Below are positions 15,184 to 22,720 of a stretch of 47,540 bases of DNA, piece after piece; positions within the stretch are counted from its first letter, which is position 1, and each line of letters opens with the position of its first letter. The DNA is from Elusimicrobiota bacterium. Its GTDB lineage: Bacteria > Elusimicrobiota > Elusimicrobia > UBA1565 > UBA9628. The stretch covers positions 1-47,540 of the forward strand of contig JACPOW010000106.1 of assembly GCA_016191335.1 (NCBI GenBank), read 5' to 3'. Under the pieces are notes generated by a model that did not search any database, was not told the DNA's origin, and saw only the letters and a program-made list of their open reading frames with translations. Position numbers and translations under genes: made by a program.

Positions 15184-16914
15184 TCATCTCGACGGGAACG
15201 CCTCGAGGACGGAGCTCCGGAGCACGGGCAGCGGCAGCGGGCCGTGGCGCAGGACCGCGTCGTGGAAGGCCTTGATGTCGAAGCGGCGGCCGGTGCGCGC
15301 CTTGACCTCGTCGCGCAGGGCGGCGATCTCGAGCTGGCCGACCTTGTAGGCGAGCGCCTGCCCGGGCCAGACGGTGTAGCGGTCCACCTCGGCCTCGATC
15401 TCCTCCTGGGACATCGGGGTGTTGACCTTCATGAACTCGATCGCCTTCTCCCGCGTCCAGCCCTTCGCGTGCAGGCCGGTGTCGACGACGAGGCGCGCCG
15501 CGCGCAGGGCCTGGTCGGAGAGCATCCCGAGCCGCGAGAGGTCGTCCCGGTACAGGCCCATCTCGTCGCCGAGCCGCTCGGAATACAGCGCCCAGCCCTC
15601 GACGTAGGCGGTGAAGCCGGCGCTGCGGCGGAACTGCGGCAGGTCCTTGTTCTCGAGGGCGAGCGCGATCTGGAGATGATGCCCGGGCACGCCCTCGTGG
15701 GCGGCGAGCGAGGTCATCGAGAAGCGGGGGCGGGACTCCGGCTTGTAGGTGTTGATGTAGTAGACGCCGGGCCGGGACAGGTCCGTCGGGGGCTGGAAGT
15801 AGCGGGCCGCGGCCTCGTTCTTCTCCTGGAACTCCTCGACGGGCTTCACGACGAGGGCGGTCTTCGGCAAGGTCCCGAACCACTCCGGGAGCAGCTTCGT
15901 GGCCTGCCCGACGAGGAGCTCCGCGTTCTTGAGCACCTCCTCGCGCGTCTTGAAGAAGTTCGCGGGCTCCGCGCGCACCGTCTCGAGGTAGCTCTCCAGG
16001 TCGCCCGCGTGGCCGGCGCGCCGGGCGATCTGCGTCATCTCGCCGCGGATCCCCTCGAGCTCGGTCAGGCCGATGCGGTGAAGCTCGTCGGCGGATTTGT
16101 CCGCGGTGGTGTGGGAGCGGATCTTGTGGCGGTACATCGCGCGCCCTCCGGGAACGGAGGACAGGCCGATGTCCCCGCCGGTCCGGGTCTTCGGGAGGTA
16201 GTCGTTCTTGAGGAAGTCCGCGAGCTCCTTGACCGCGGGCAGGACCTCGCCCTCGACGATCTTGAGCAGGCGGGGCTTCCACTCCGAGAGCAGGGGCTCC
16301 GGCAGGCGCTCGCACGCCTCGGCGTAGGGGGACTTGTCGACGGGGGCGGCGAGCATCTCCTCGAGCTGGCGGAGCAGCTTCTCGGTCGGGACGCGCGCCG
16401 CGACGCGGCCGGTCTTCAGGCCCGAGGCGATGTTCTCCCGGTGCCTGCGGAGGTAGAGCGGCACGGCCTTCAGACGCTTCTCGAGCGCGGCGGCGTCCGC
16501 GGCGTCCCTCATCGGCTGGGAGGTCTGGATGACGGTCGGGATCCAGGACTGGCCGCCGTCCATGTGGTCGACCTCGAACTCCTCGAACGGGAACGCGAGC
16601 CCGTCGAGCTCGTCGTCGAGCTGGGTCTTCATCACCTCGACCGACAATCGCTCCTCGGACGTCAGGGCCTTGCGGTCGAGGGAGCGCGCGCGCCGGAGCA
16701 AGGCCTCGTCGGACGCCTTGCGCGCGGCCTTCCCGGCGAGGCTGTTGTCGTCGAGCTGGTCGTCGTAGCCGCGTTCGCCGTAGAACGTGGCGAGGAGGGG
16801 GGAGAGGCGCATCTGGGCGGTCCAATAATCGGCGAAGAGCTTCGTCGCGGCCTCGTCGGCGCGGACGGGCGAGGCGAGCAGGAGCGCGGCCAGAAGGAGG
16901 TTCGATCGGGTCAT
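15184..16914 (-). CDS. Secreted DUF885 peptidase-like protein
   Basis: The 576-residue protein has a signal peptide (residues 1-19, ending VRA-D) and matches DUF885 over its full length. The motif HEGVPGHHLQ (about residue 404) is the HEXXXH zinc site of this gluzincin-like family, followed by GWALYSERLGDEMG with the downstream glutamate. Mature protein is probably periplasmic or surface-located and may hydrolyse peptides or cell-wall fragments; the substrate is unknown. Length is normal for the family. A GATAAT box lies 8 bases before the ATG. The gene is divergent from the lipoprotein at 17022, with about 107 bases between. Confidence 0.85.
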   Translation of the reverse strand: MTRSNLLLAALLLASPVRADEAATKLFADYWTAQMRLSPLLATFYGERGYDDQLDDNSLAGKAARKASDEALLRRARSLDRKALTSEERLSVEVMKTQLDDELDGLAFPFEEFEVDHMDGGQSWIPTVIQTSQPMRDAADAAALEKRLKAVPLYLRRHRENIASGLKTGRVAARVPTEKLLRQLEEMLAAPVDKSPYAEACERLPEPLLSEWKPRLLKIVEGEVLPAVKELADFLKNDYLPKTRTGGDIGLSSVPGGRAMYRHKIRSHTTADKSADELHRIGLTELEGIRGEMTQIARRAGHAGDLESYLETVRAEPANFFKTREEVLKNAELLVGQATKLLPEWFGTLPKTALVVKPVEEFQEKNEAAARYFQPPTDLSRPGVYYINTYKPESRPRFSMTSLAAHEGVPGHHLQIALALENKDLPQFRRSAGFTAYVEGWALYSERLGDEMGLYRDDLSRLGMLSDQALRAARLVVDTGLHAKGWTREKAIEFMKVNTPMSQEEIEAEVDRYTVWPGQALAYKVGQLEIAALRDEVKARTGRRFDIKAFHDAVLRHGPLPLPVLRSSVLEAFPSR

Positions 16915-16922
16915 GAGCGTGG

Positions 16923-16928
16923 ATTATC
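16923..16928 (-). promoter_or_regulatory. -10-like box for the DUF885 gene
   Basis: GATAAT on the minus strand is 8 bases from the ATG at 16914, and no Shine-Dalgarno site is visible. Confidence 0.4.
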
Positions 16929-17009
16929 GCACATGAGCGGCTCCGCCGGGAACGCCGCCGTCACAGGACCGTTGCGCGGCCGTTCTGGCCCGGGCGCCCC
17001 CGGCCGCGC

Positions 17010-17015
17010 TAGAGT
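17010..17015 (+). promoter_or_regulatory. -10-like box for the lipoprotein gene
   Basis: TAGAGT is 6 bases before the ATG at 17022. This is the same leaderless geometry as other core genes, with a weaker hexamer. Confidence 0.35.
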
Positions 17016-17021
17016 TCCCGC

Positions 17022-17558
17022 ATGACCGTCCTCCGCCCGGCGCTCCTCGGCGCGGCCCTGCTCCTCGCGGGCTGCTCGGCCGGCTCCGTCAAGCCCGGCG
17101 TGGCCGTCATCGACCCCTGGTCCCCGGCCTCGGTCGCCGCCGCGCGGCGCATGACGGACCTTTACGGCGGCCCGGACGACGCCGCGCCGGACCGTCTCAC
17201 CTGGTATTCGAAGGGGCCGTGGCTGAAGACCGTCGTTCGGGACCGGCCGGGCGTCTACCGCTCGCCGCGCGACTTCGACATCGTCGTCCAGACGGTCAGG
17301 TACCCCGTGACGCGTGAGCAGGCCTTCGACATCGTGGCGTTCAGCGACGCGCTGGTCGTGGACGTCGAGCACGGCGAGATCTCGTCGGGGGCGCCGCGCG
17401 AGGAGGTCAATTTCGTGAACCTGAACCTCGCCGACGAGGTGGCGCGGGGACGGAAATCCGTGGAGGAGGCCCAGGCGGCCTACCGGCGCATCCTCGCGCT
17501 CACGGCCGCGGGCAAATCCACGCCTTACGCCGCGGGCCTCCGCTTTCCCGGACGCTAG
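17022..17558 (+). CDS. Hypothetical lipoprotein
   Basis: The 178-residue protein begins with a lipoprotein signal peptide whose lipobox LLLAGC places the lipidated Cys near residue 18. The mature part is mixed alpha/beta without recognisable motifs; DIVVQTVRYPVTREQAFDIV and a C-terminal helix rich in Arg/Ala are the most ordered segments. It should be anchored in a membrane facing the periplasm. I cannot assign a function. Its stop codon overlaps the 3' end of the convergent RRM gene by 4 bases. Confidence 0.75.
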   Translation: MTVLRPALLGAALLLAGCSAGSVKPGVAVIDPWSPASVAAARRMTDLYGGPDDAAPDRLTWYSKGPWLKTVVRDRPGVYRSPRDFDIVVQTVRYPVTREQAFDIVAFSDALVVDVEHGEISSGAPREEVNFVNLNLADEVARGRKSVEEAQAAYRRILALTAAGKSTPYAAGLRFPGR

Positions 17559-18151
17559 TCCTTCTTAGGGACCCACTTCGGGCCGCGCGTCGGGGGCTTG
17601 CGCTCGAACGGCTTCTTGGCCGCGTCGAACGGCTTCTTCTCCCAGGGTTTCTTGGCCGCGTCGAAAGGCTTCTTCTCCCAGGGTTTCTTGGCCGCGTCGA
17701 AAGGCTTCTTCACCCAGGGCTTCTTCGCGAACGGGGCGGCCGGAGCGGCGGGCGCGGCGGGCGGAGGCGCGGAGTCGCGGCGGTCGGAGGCGGCGGGCTG
17801 GCCGCGGCGGTCCTTGCCGGAGCGGCGCTCGACGAAGCCCGGCCGGTTCGCCGCGGGGGGCGGGGTGAAGCTGGGCTTGGGGGTGTAGCCCGCGGGGCGG
17901 TCCTTCTGGGGGCGGCCCTCGACGACGAAGATCTTCCGGTCGCCGATGAACGCGCCGTTGAGCTTCTCGACGGCGACCTTGGCCTCGGCGTCCGTGGACA
18001 TCTCCACGAACCCGAAGCCCTTGGGGCGCCCGGTCTCGCGGTCGAGGATCACCTTGGCGCTCAGGACGGTGCCGCACGCGGAGAAGAGCTTGGCCAGGTC
18101 TTCCTTCGTGGTCTTGTAGGGGAAGCCGCCGACATAGATGTTGTTAGCCAT
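17555..18151 (-). CDS. RRM-domain RNA-binding protein with tandem Lys/Phe/Trp repeats
   Basis: This 198-residue protein starts at MANNIYVGGF; an in-frame extension further upstream crosses the promoter and is not used. Residues 3-80 are a canonical RNA recognition motif with RNP2 (IYVGGF) and RNP1 (KGFGFVEM). The rest is a basic Pro-rich tail that ends in three copies of a 12-residue unit (FDAAKKPWEKKP) and related pieces, probably disordered and nucleic-acid binding. Bacterial RRM proteins of this kind act in mRNA binding and cold response. TACAAT lies 6 bases before the ATG, so the mRNA is probably leaderless. The 12-residue repeats are exact 36-bp DNA repeats. Confidence 0.9.
   Translation of the reverse strand: MANNIYVGGFPYKTTKEDLAKLFSACGTVLSAKVILDRETGRPKGFGFVEMSTDAEAKVAVEKLNGAFIGDRKIFVVEGRPQKDRPAGYTPKPSFTPPPAANRPGFVERRSGKDRRGQPAASDRRDSAPPPAAPAAPAAPFAKKPWVKKPFDAAKKPWEKKPFDAAKKPWEKKPFDAAKKPFERKPPTRGPKWVPKKD
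17622..17729. repeat. Three tandem 36-bp repeats inside the RRM gene
   Basis: Units start at 17622, 17658 and 17694. The first two are nearly identical, and the third diverges at its end. Each encodes one 12-residue tail unit in frame, so copy-number change would keep the reading frame. Confidence 0.85.
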
Positions 18152-18157
18152 GGGGCC

Positions 18158-18163
18158 ATTGTA
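18158..18163 (-). promoter_or_regulatory. -10-like box for the RRM gene
   Basis: TACAAT on the minus strand is 6 bases from the ATG at 18151. No Shine-Dalgarno site is present, and this fixes the start. Confidence 0.5.
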
Positions 18164-18237
18164 CGATTCTTGACGGCCCGCCGGGAGGTCACGCGGGCGG
18201 GATATTAGGTTTACGCCGCCGCGCGGGCCTTCGGGGT

Positions 18238-18243
18238 TATACT
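18238..18243 (+). promoter_or_regulatory. -10-like box for the small basic protein
   Basis: TATACT lies 23 bases before the ATG at 18267, leaving room for the AGGAGGT ribosome site. No good -35 is seen at the usual distance. Confidence 0.35.
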
Positions 18244-18266
18244 GAAGGAGCGCAGGAGGTGCCTTT

Positions 18267-18413
18267 ATGGCCACCGAAAGGAAGGCGAAGAGGTCTTTGC
18301 GGCGGGTGCCGCAGGACCGCCCCGGTCACGTCGGAGAGGTGCGCATACTGGAGTCCTCCCGGACGAGGGGACTGAACATCCGCGTCCATCGCCCTTCGAA
18401 GCGCGCGCGCTGA
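18267..18413 (+). CDS. Small highly basic protein (48 residues)
   Basis: This short gene starts at ATG with a near-perfect AGGAGGT 8 bases upstream and ends at TGA. The product begins MATERKAKRSLRRVPQDR and ends with RVHRPSKRAR. About one third of residues are Arg or Lys, and there is no hydrophobic segment. It may bind nucleic acid or the ribosome; I recognise no family. It lies between the divergent RRM gene and the convergent phospholipase D-like gene, whose stop codon is 1 base away. The strong ribosome site is the main evidence that it is real. Confidence 0.6.
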   Translation: MATERKAKRSLRRVPQDRPGHVGEVRILESSRTRGLNIRVHRPSKRAR

Positions 18414-18414
18414 C

Positions 18415-21345
18415 CTAGGCGTCGGGGGTGGAGGCGGGGACCGCGAACTTCGGCTGGCGCTTCGGCGCGCGCGGCTTCATGCCCCGCTCGAACATCTGCA
18501 GGAAGGCGGCGGCGTAGCGGGCGATCTCGTCGGCGTCGTTGAAGAAGTTCGCGTTCTCGAAGCTCAGGGTCTCCGCGCGCGACGAGTAGTTGAAGGAGCC
18601 GCTCTCGAGCATCTTCCCGTCGAAGATCGCGAACTTGTTGTGCATCTTCTGGTAGCGCGGGTCGCGGGTCCGGTCGGGCCCGGCGATCAGGCGCAGGTCG
18701 AAGCCGTGCCAGGCGAACCACTCGTCGAGCTTCGAGGTCCCGGTCTGGCTCTTGTCCATGACGATCTGCACGTCCACGCCGCGCTCCTTGGCGCGGAGCA
18801 GCGCCTCGGCGATCGGCTGGGAGAAGAAGCTGAACATCGCGATCTGCACGGTGGCCTTCGAGGCCTCGATGGCGCGGATCAGGGCCTGCTCGATGCCGGA
18901 GTTCGGCGAGAACAGGTGGAGCGGGAAGCGCTGCCGGCCGAGCTTGATCGGCTTGTCGGTCTCCATCGGGGGATCGGGGGGCAGCGGCTTGCTCTTGCCG
19001 GCCATCTCGGGCTCGGCGTCGTCGGCCTCGGGCAGGGCGGCCTCGGAGCGGTTGACGACCTCGTCGAGCTTGTCCATGTCGACGTCCTCGGCGAGGGCGC
19101 GCATGTAGTCGAAGTACTTCAGGTAGCCCGCGACCCGCCCCTTCTCGATCGAGAAGAAGACGTTCTCGTAGTGGTCCTCCTCGGACTGGCGCGTGTAGTT
19201 GTAGGAGCCGAACTCGACGATGGCGTCGTCGGCGACGATGAACTTGTTGTGCATGATGCCGCCGAGGCGGCCCTTCAGGAGGAGCACGTCGAAGCCTTCC
19301 TTGATGAGGTCGACGACCATCTGCTTCGGCTTGCGCGGCGTGATGCCGTCGTCCTCGTAGCCGGTCGTGTACACGTGGCTGCGGTCGAGCACGATCTCGA
19401 TCTTGACGCCGCGCTTCTTCGCCCGGTGGAGCGCGTCCCAGATGCTCTCCATGTTGAACTCGTACATCGCGATGCGCAGGGACTTCGCGGCGGCGTCGAT
19501 CATCTTGACGATGTCCGCCTCGATCGGCTCGTGAGGGCGGATCGCGCTGACCGGGAAGTCCACGCCGTTGAAGGCGATGCGGCGGGCGGCGGGAAGGGGG
19601 TCGTGGCCGGGCTCGGGAGGCGCGGGCGGGCCGCGCGGCGAGAGGGCGTTCTCGCGCATCTGCTGGTCGGTGGGGAGGGCCCCCTCGGCGTAGGCGGGCG
19701 CGGTCTCCGCGATGTCGAACATGTGCTGGAACGTCTTCGCGAAGGCCGCGACGTCGGTCTTGTCGTCGAGGAAGCTGCCGTTCTCGAAGTTGTTGACCCC
19801 GGCGTTCTTGGTTGCGTTGGCGGAGCCGGTCTCCACGAGCGTGCCGTCGAAGATGAAGTACTTGTTGTGCATCTTCTCGGCGAGAGGGAAGTCGCTCTCC
19901 TCGCCGTTGGGGCCGCTCAGCAGGCGGACTTGGGCGCCGGCGCGCTGCAGGAAGCCGAGGAAGAGCTGGACGCGGTCGTACTGCGACTGGCTCTTGTCGC
20001 CGACGACGCGGACCTTCACGCCGCGCTTGAGCGCCCGCTCCAGGGCGTCGACGACCTTGCGCGACTCCATGACGAAGGCGGCGGCGTCCACGGAGACCTT
20101 GGAGGCGTCGATGGCCGCGGCGATCGAGTCCTCGAACAGCTCCCCGGGGTTGAAGATCCACGCCGGCAGCCTGGTCCCGTTGAAGTCGATGCGCTTCTGG
20201 GCGTCGGAGGGCGGCGCGGGCACGTCGAGCGGCCACTCCTTCGTGGCGGATTCCGCGACGCTGACGCTGAGCGCGCGGAGATGGGTCCAGGCGTCCTGGA
20301 AGGCCTTGACGCGGTCGGCGTCGGCGGAGAACAGCACGTTCTCGTAGTGGTTCTTCTCCGAGGTGTAGGTCCAGTTGTAGGAGCCGAACTCGACCATCTT
20401 CGCGTCGAACACGGCGAACTTGTGGTGGTTGATGCCGTACTTGGTCGGGCGGCCGACGACGGTGACGTCCACCTGGTTGCGGATCAGCGCCCAGATCTGC
20501 TCGCTGCGGTAGCGCTTGTAGTCGGCGTCGGGCTCGTTGCGCGGGTTGACGTTGGTGTCGCAGAGGATGACCTCGACCTTGACGCCGCGCTTCCTGGCGG
20601 CGAGCAGGGCCTTGAGGATGCCGCGCGAGGTGAACTCGTACAGCGAGATCTGGATGGACTCCTTCGCGGTCTCGATGGCGCGGACGATGTGGGATTCGAC
20701 GGGCTCGTTCGGCCGGAAGGCCACCGAGGGGAAGCTCTCGCCGTGGAACGCGACGGGGCGGGAGGTCGTCGGCCCGCCGCCGTCGTCGCCGGGCTGGGCG
20801 GGCGGTGGCGTCTTGACCTTGGCGAGAGGGTGGAACGCGCATTCGGTGAAGGCGGCCAGGGCGGCTGGGACGTAGGCCTCGATCCCGAGCTTGGCCTCGA
20901 AGGAGCGCGCGGCGTGCTCTCGGCCGCCGGCGAGGTCGCCGGCGGCGGGCTTCGGCGTCTCGAGCTCGGTCTTCAGGCCGTCGAGGGCGGTCTTCGGGGC
21001 CTGCTGCTGGCCGGGAAGGGCGGGCTTGCGCGACTTGGCCGCGGCCGCGAGCGGCTGGGCGGCGAGGGCCGACGGGATCGCGGCGGCGGGGAGCGCGGGG
21101 ATGGCGGCGGCCGGCGCGGCGAGGGCCGGCGCGAGGGACAGGGCCGGGGCGGACAGCGAGGGGGCCGAGAGGCTCGGGGCGAGCGGGGTCAGCCCGGGCG
21201 CATAGGCGCCCGCCGTGGCGGCCGGTCCGGCGATCGGCGCGACGGGAGTGGCGAGGCGGACCTGGACAGGCGCGGAGACCTGGGCGAATACGGGCCCGGG
21301 TCCGGCGATGATGAGGGCGAGCGCGAGCCGCCACATTCGTCGCAT
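18415..21345 (-). CDS. Secreted protein with four phospholipase D-like domains
   Basis: The 976-residue protein has a signal peptide (residues 1-21, ending FAQ), about 180 residues of Ala/Pro-rich low-complexity sequence, and then four consecutive PLD-like domains of about 190-200 residues. Each carries one HKD motif (H-X-K-X4-D) followed by a GS-X-N element: HHKFAVFD near 307, HNKYFIFD near 493, HNKFIVAD near 698 and HNKFAIFD near 902. Single-HKD PLD domains pair to form one active site, so four could make two intramolecular sites. The fold covers nucleases and phospholipases; export points to extracellular DNA, RNA or lipid as substrate. A TATACT box lies 7 bases before the ATG. Confidence 0.9.
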   Translation of the reverse strand: MRRMWRLALALIIAGPGPVFAQVSAPVQVRLATPVAPIAGPAATAGAYAPGLTPLAPSLSAPSLSAPALSLAPALAAPAAAIPALPAAAIPSALAAQPLAAAAKSRKPALPGQQQAPKTALDGLKTELETPKPAAGDLAGGREHAARSFEAKLGIEAYVPAALAAFTECAFHPLAKVKTPPPAQPGDDGGGPTTSRPVAFHGESFPSVAFRPNEPVESHIVRAIETAKESIQISLYEFTSRGILKALLAARKRGVKVEVILCDTNVNPRNEPDADYKRYRSEQIWALIRNQVDVTVVGRPTKYGINHHKFAVFDAKMVEFGSYNWTYTSEKNHYENVLFSADADRVKAFQDAWTHLRALSVSVAESATKEWPLDVPAPPSDAQKRIDFNGTRLPAWIFNPGELFEDSIAAAIDASKVSVDAAAFVMESRKVVDALERALKRGVKVRVVGDKSQSQYDRVQLFLGFLQRAGAQVRLLSGPNGEESDFPLAEKMHNKYFIFDGTLVETGSANATKNAGVNNFENGSFLDDKTDVAAFAKTFQHMFDIAETAPAYAEGALPTDQQMRENALSPRGPPAPPEPGHDPLPAARRIAFNGVDFPVSAIRPHEPIEADIVKMIDAAAKSLRIAMYEFNMESIWDALHRAKKRGVKIEIVLDRSHVYTTGYEDDGITPRKPKQMVVDLIKEGFDVLLLKGRLGGIMHNKFIVADDAIVEFGSYNYTRQSEEDHYENVFFSIEKGRVAGYLKYFDYMRALAEDVDMDKLDEVVNRSEAALPEADDAEPEMAGKSKPLPPDPPMETDKPIKLGRQRFPLHLFSPNSGIEQALIRAIEASKATVQIAMFSFFSQPIAEALLRAKERGVDVQIVMDKSQTGTSKLDEWFAWHGFDLRLIAGPDRTRDPRYQKMHNKFAIFDGKMLESGSFNYSSRAETLSFENANFFNDADEIARYAAAFLQMFERGMKPRAPKRQPKFAVPASTPDA

Positions 21346-21352
21346 TGGGACC

Positions 21353-21358
21353 AGTATA
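21353..21358 (-). promoter_or_regulatory. -10-like box for the PLD-like gene
   Basis: TATACT on the minus strand is 7 bases from the ATG, without a Shine-Dalgarno site between them. Confidence 0.5.
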
Positions 21359-21444
21359 CCCGCGTCACGACGCCCGCCTCAGGGGTATAGGGCCCAATCC
21401 GCCGGAGGCAAAGGGCCCGGAGAGGCCGGGGCCGGAGGGCCTAG

Positions 21445-22329
21445 CTATTTCCCTTTCGGGTTGGGTTTTCCGGGCGTCTTGATGTCGGCCTTGCGGCGCA
21501 GCTCGAGGAGGTACGGCTGGGAGGCGTCCTTGAGCTTCTCGGCGAGGAGCATCTCGCGGAGGTCCTCCTTGACCTCGTCGAAGGACGCGGGCTGGGCCGC
21601 GCGCTTCTCGACGACCTGGAGGATGTGCTGGCCGCGGGGGCCGGGGACGACCTTGAGCTCTCCGGCCTTGAGGGAGAAGGCGACCTCGTCGATCTCGGGA
21701 GGCAGCATGCCGCGCGAAACGAAGCCGTAGTCTCCGCCGGCGGCCTTGCCGCTGGCGGCCAGCGACTTCTCCCGGGCCAGGGTCTGGAAGTCCGCTCCGC
21801 CCTTGATCTTGGCGACGAGCTCGTTCGCCTCGGCCTCGTTCTTCACCAGGATGTGGCGCAGGTGCGCGGCCTCGGGCTTGCCGAGCTTGTCCTTGTTGGC
21901 GTCGAAGGCCTTCTTCAGCTCGTCGTCGCCGACCTTGATGCCCTTGGCGTCCACGACGAGGCGCTCGCGCACGATCTCCTCGGCGAGGTCCTCCCGGACC
22001 TTGGCGACGGTGGTGCCGGCCTGCTCGAGCTGGCTGACGAGCAGCTCGCGGCTGCCGAACTGGGCCTGGAGCCGGGCGAAGCGCTTGTCGACCTCGGCGG
22101 GGGAGGCCGTGATCTTCTTGGCGGCCGCGGCCTGGCGCATGAGCAGCTCGTCGATCATCTCCTCGAGCGTCTGCGAGCCGTAGCGCTTCCAGAGCCGCTC
22201 CAGGACCTCGGACTGACGGATGGCCGTGCCGTTGACGCGCACGACGTCGAAATCTCCCGGGACGGCCGCGGCGTGGGCGGCGGGGACGAAGGCGGCGATC
22301 AGCGCGGCGGCGATGGCGTAGCGGTACAT
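21445..22329 (-). CDS. Parvulin-type peptidyl-prolyl isomerase (SurA/PrsA-like)
   Basis: The protein has 294 residues from MYRYAIAAALIAAF, chosen because AAAGGAG lies just upstream; a 38-codon upstream extension crosses the promoter. A signal peptide ends near AHA. The N-terminal helical chaperone part (SurA_N-like, about residues 28-150) is followed by a parvulin rotamase domain (about 155-250) with AHLRHILVK, GGDYGFVSRGMLPPEIDEVAFSL and GQHILQV. It should help fold exported proteins in the periplasm. The C-terminus is a basic tail. It is transcribed divergently from the DUF971-tryptophanase operon. Confidence 0.9.
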   Translation of the reverse strand: MYRYAIAAALIAAFVPAAHAAAVPGDFDVVRVNGTAIRQSEVLERLWKRYGSQTLEEMIDELLMRQAAAAKKITASPAEVDKRFARLQAQFGSRELLVSQLEQAGTTVAKVREDLAEEIVRERLVVDAKGIKVGDDELKKAFDANKDKLGKPEAAHLRHILVKNEAEANELVAKIKGGADFQTLAREKSLAASGKAAGGDYGFVSRGMLPPEIDEVAFSLKAGELKVVPGPRGQHILQVVEKRAAQPASFDEVKEDLREMLLAEKLKDASQPYLLELRRKADIKTPGKPNPKGK

Positions 22330-22357
22330 GGGCTCTCCTTTAATAGTGCGGAGATGA

Positions 22358-22363
22358 TATAAT
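22358..22363 (+). promoter_or_regulatory. TATAAT box for the six-gene operon
   Basis: A perfect TATAAT lies 21 bases before the ATG at 22385, in the 55-bp divergent gap. A weak GAAGAA could be the ribosome site. Confidence 0.5.
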
Positions 22364-22384
22364 AAAATTCTGAAGAACCCTGTC

Positions 22385-22720
22385 ATGCTGAATTTCACCC
22401 CCCGTTCCATCGAAAAGGTCGAGGACGCCCGTCTGCGCATCATCTGGGACGACGGCCATCAGACCGAGCTGCCCTTCCACCTCCTGCGCCGCCACTGCCC
22501 CTGCGCCATGTGCAAGGACGAGTGGACGGGGGAATCCCTGCTCGACCCCGCGACGGTGCCGGAGACCCTCGGCGCCACGCGCGCCGACGTCGTCGGCAAC
22601 TACGCGCTGAGCTTCGCGTTCAGCGACGGCCACGGCACCGGCATCTACACCTTCGAGATGCTGCGCAAGCTCTGCCGCTGCAAGGATTGCGAGTATCATC
22701 CGGGGTCGGAGACCAACTGA
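22385..22720 (+). CDS. DUF971 family protein
   Basis: This 111-residue protein matches DUF971 (the N-terminal domain of gamma-butyrobetaine hydroxylase-like proteins): LRIIWDDGH, LPFHLLRRHCPCAMC and FSDGHGTGIYTFEMLRKLC. The Cys/His cluster (HCPCAMC and CRCKDC near the C-terminus) suggests metal or Fe-S binding; in many bacteria the family sits near Fe-S cluster proteins. It is the first gene of the operon, and its TGA shares one base with the tryptophanase ATG. A role in delivering clusters to the Fe-S protein GlcF downstream is a guess from context. Confidence 0.85.
   Translation: MLNFTPRSIEKVEDARLRIIWDDGHQTELPFHLLRRHCPCAMCKDEWTGESLLDPATVPETLGATRADVVGNYALSFAFSDGHGTGIYTFEMLRKLCRCKDCEYHPGSETN

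Noticed and set aside
15067..17025. A 652-codon plus-strand frame opposite the DUF885 gene
   Set aside because: It mirrors a well-conserved minus-strand gene and has no plausible start or motifs.
18640..21390. A 916-codon plus-strand frame opposite the PLD-like gene
   Set aside because: It is antisense to four intact HKD domains, and its translation is Val/Asp/Leu/Gly/Arg-rich without motifs.
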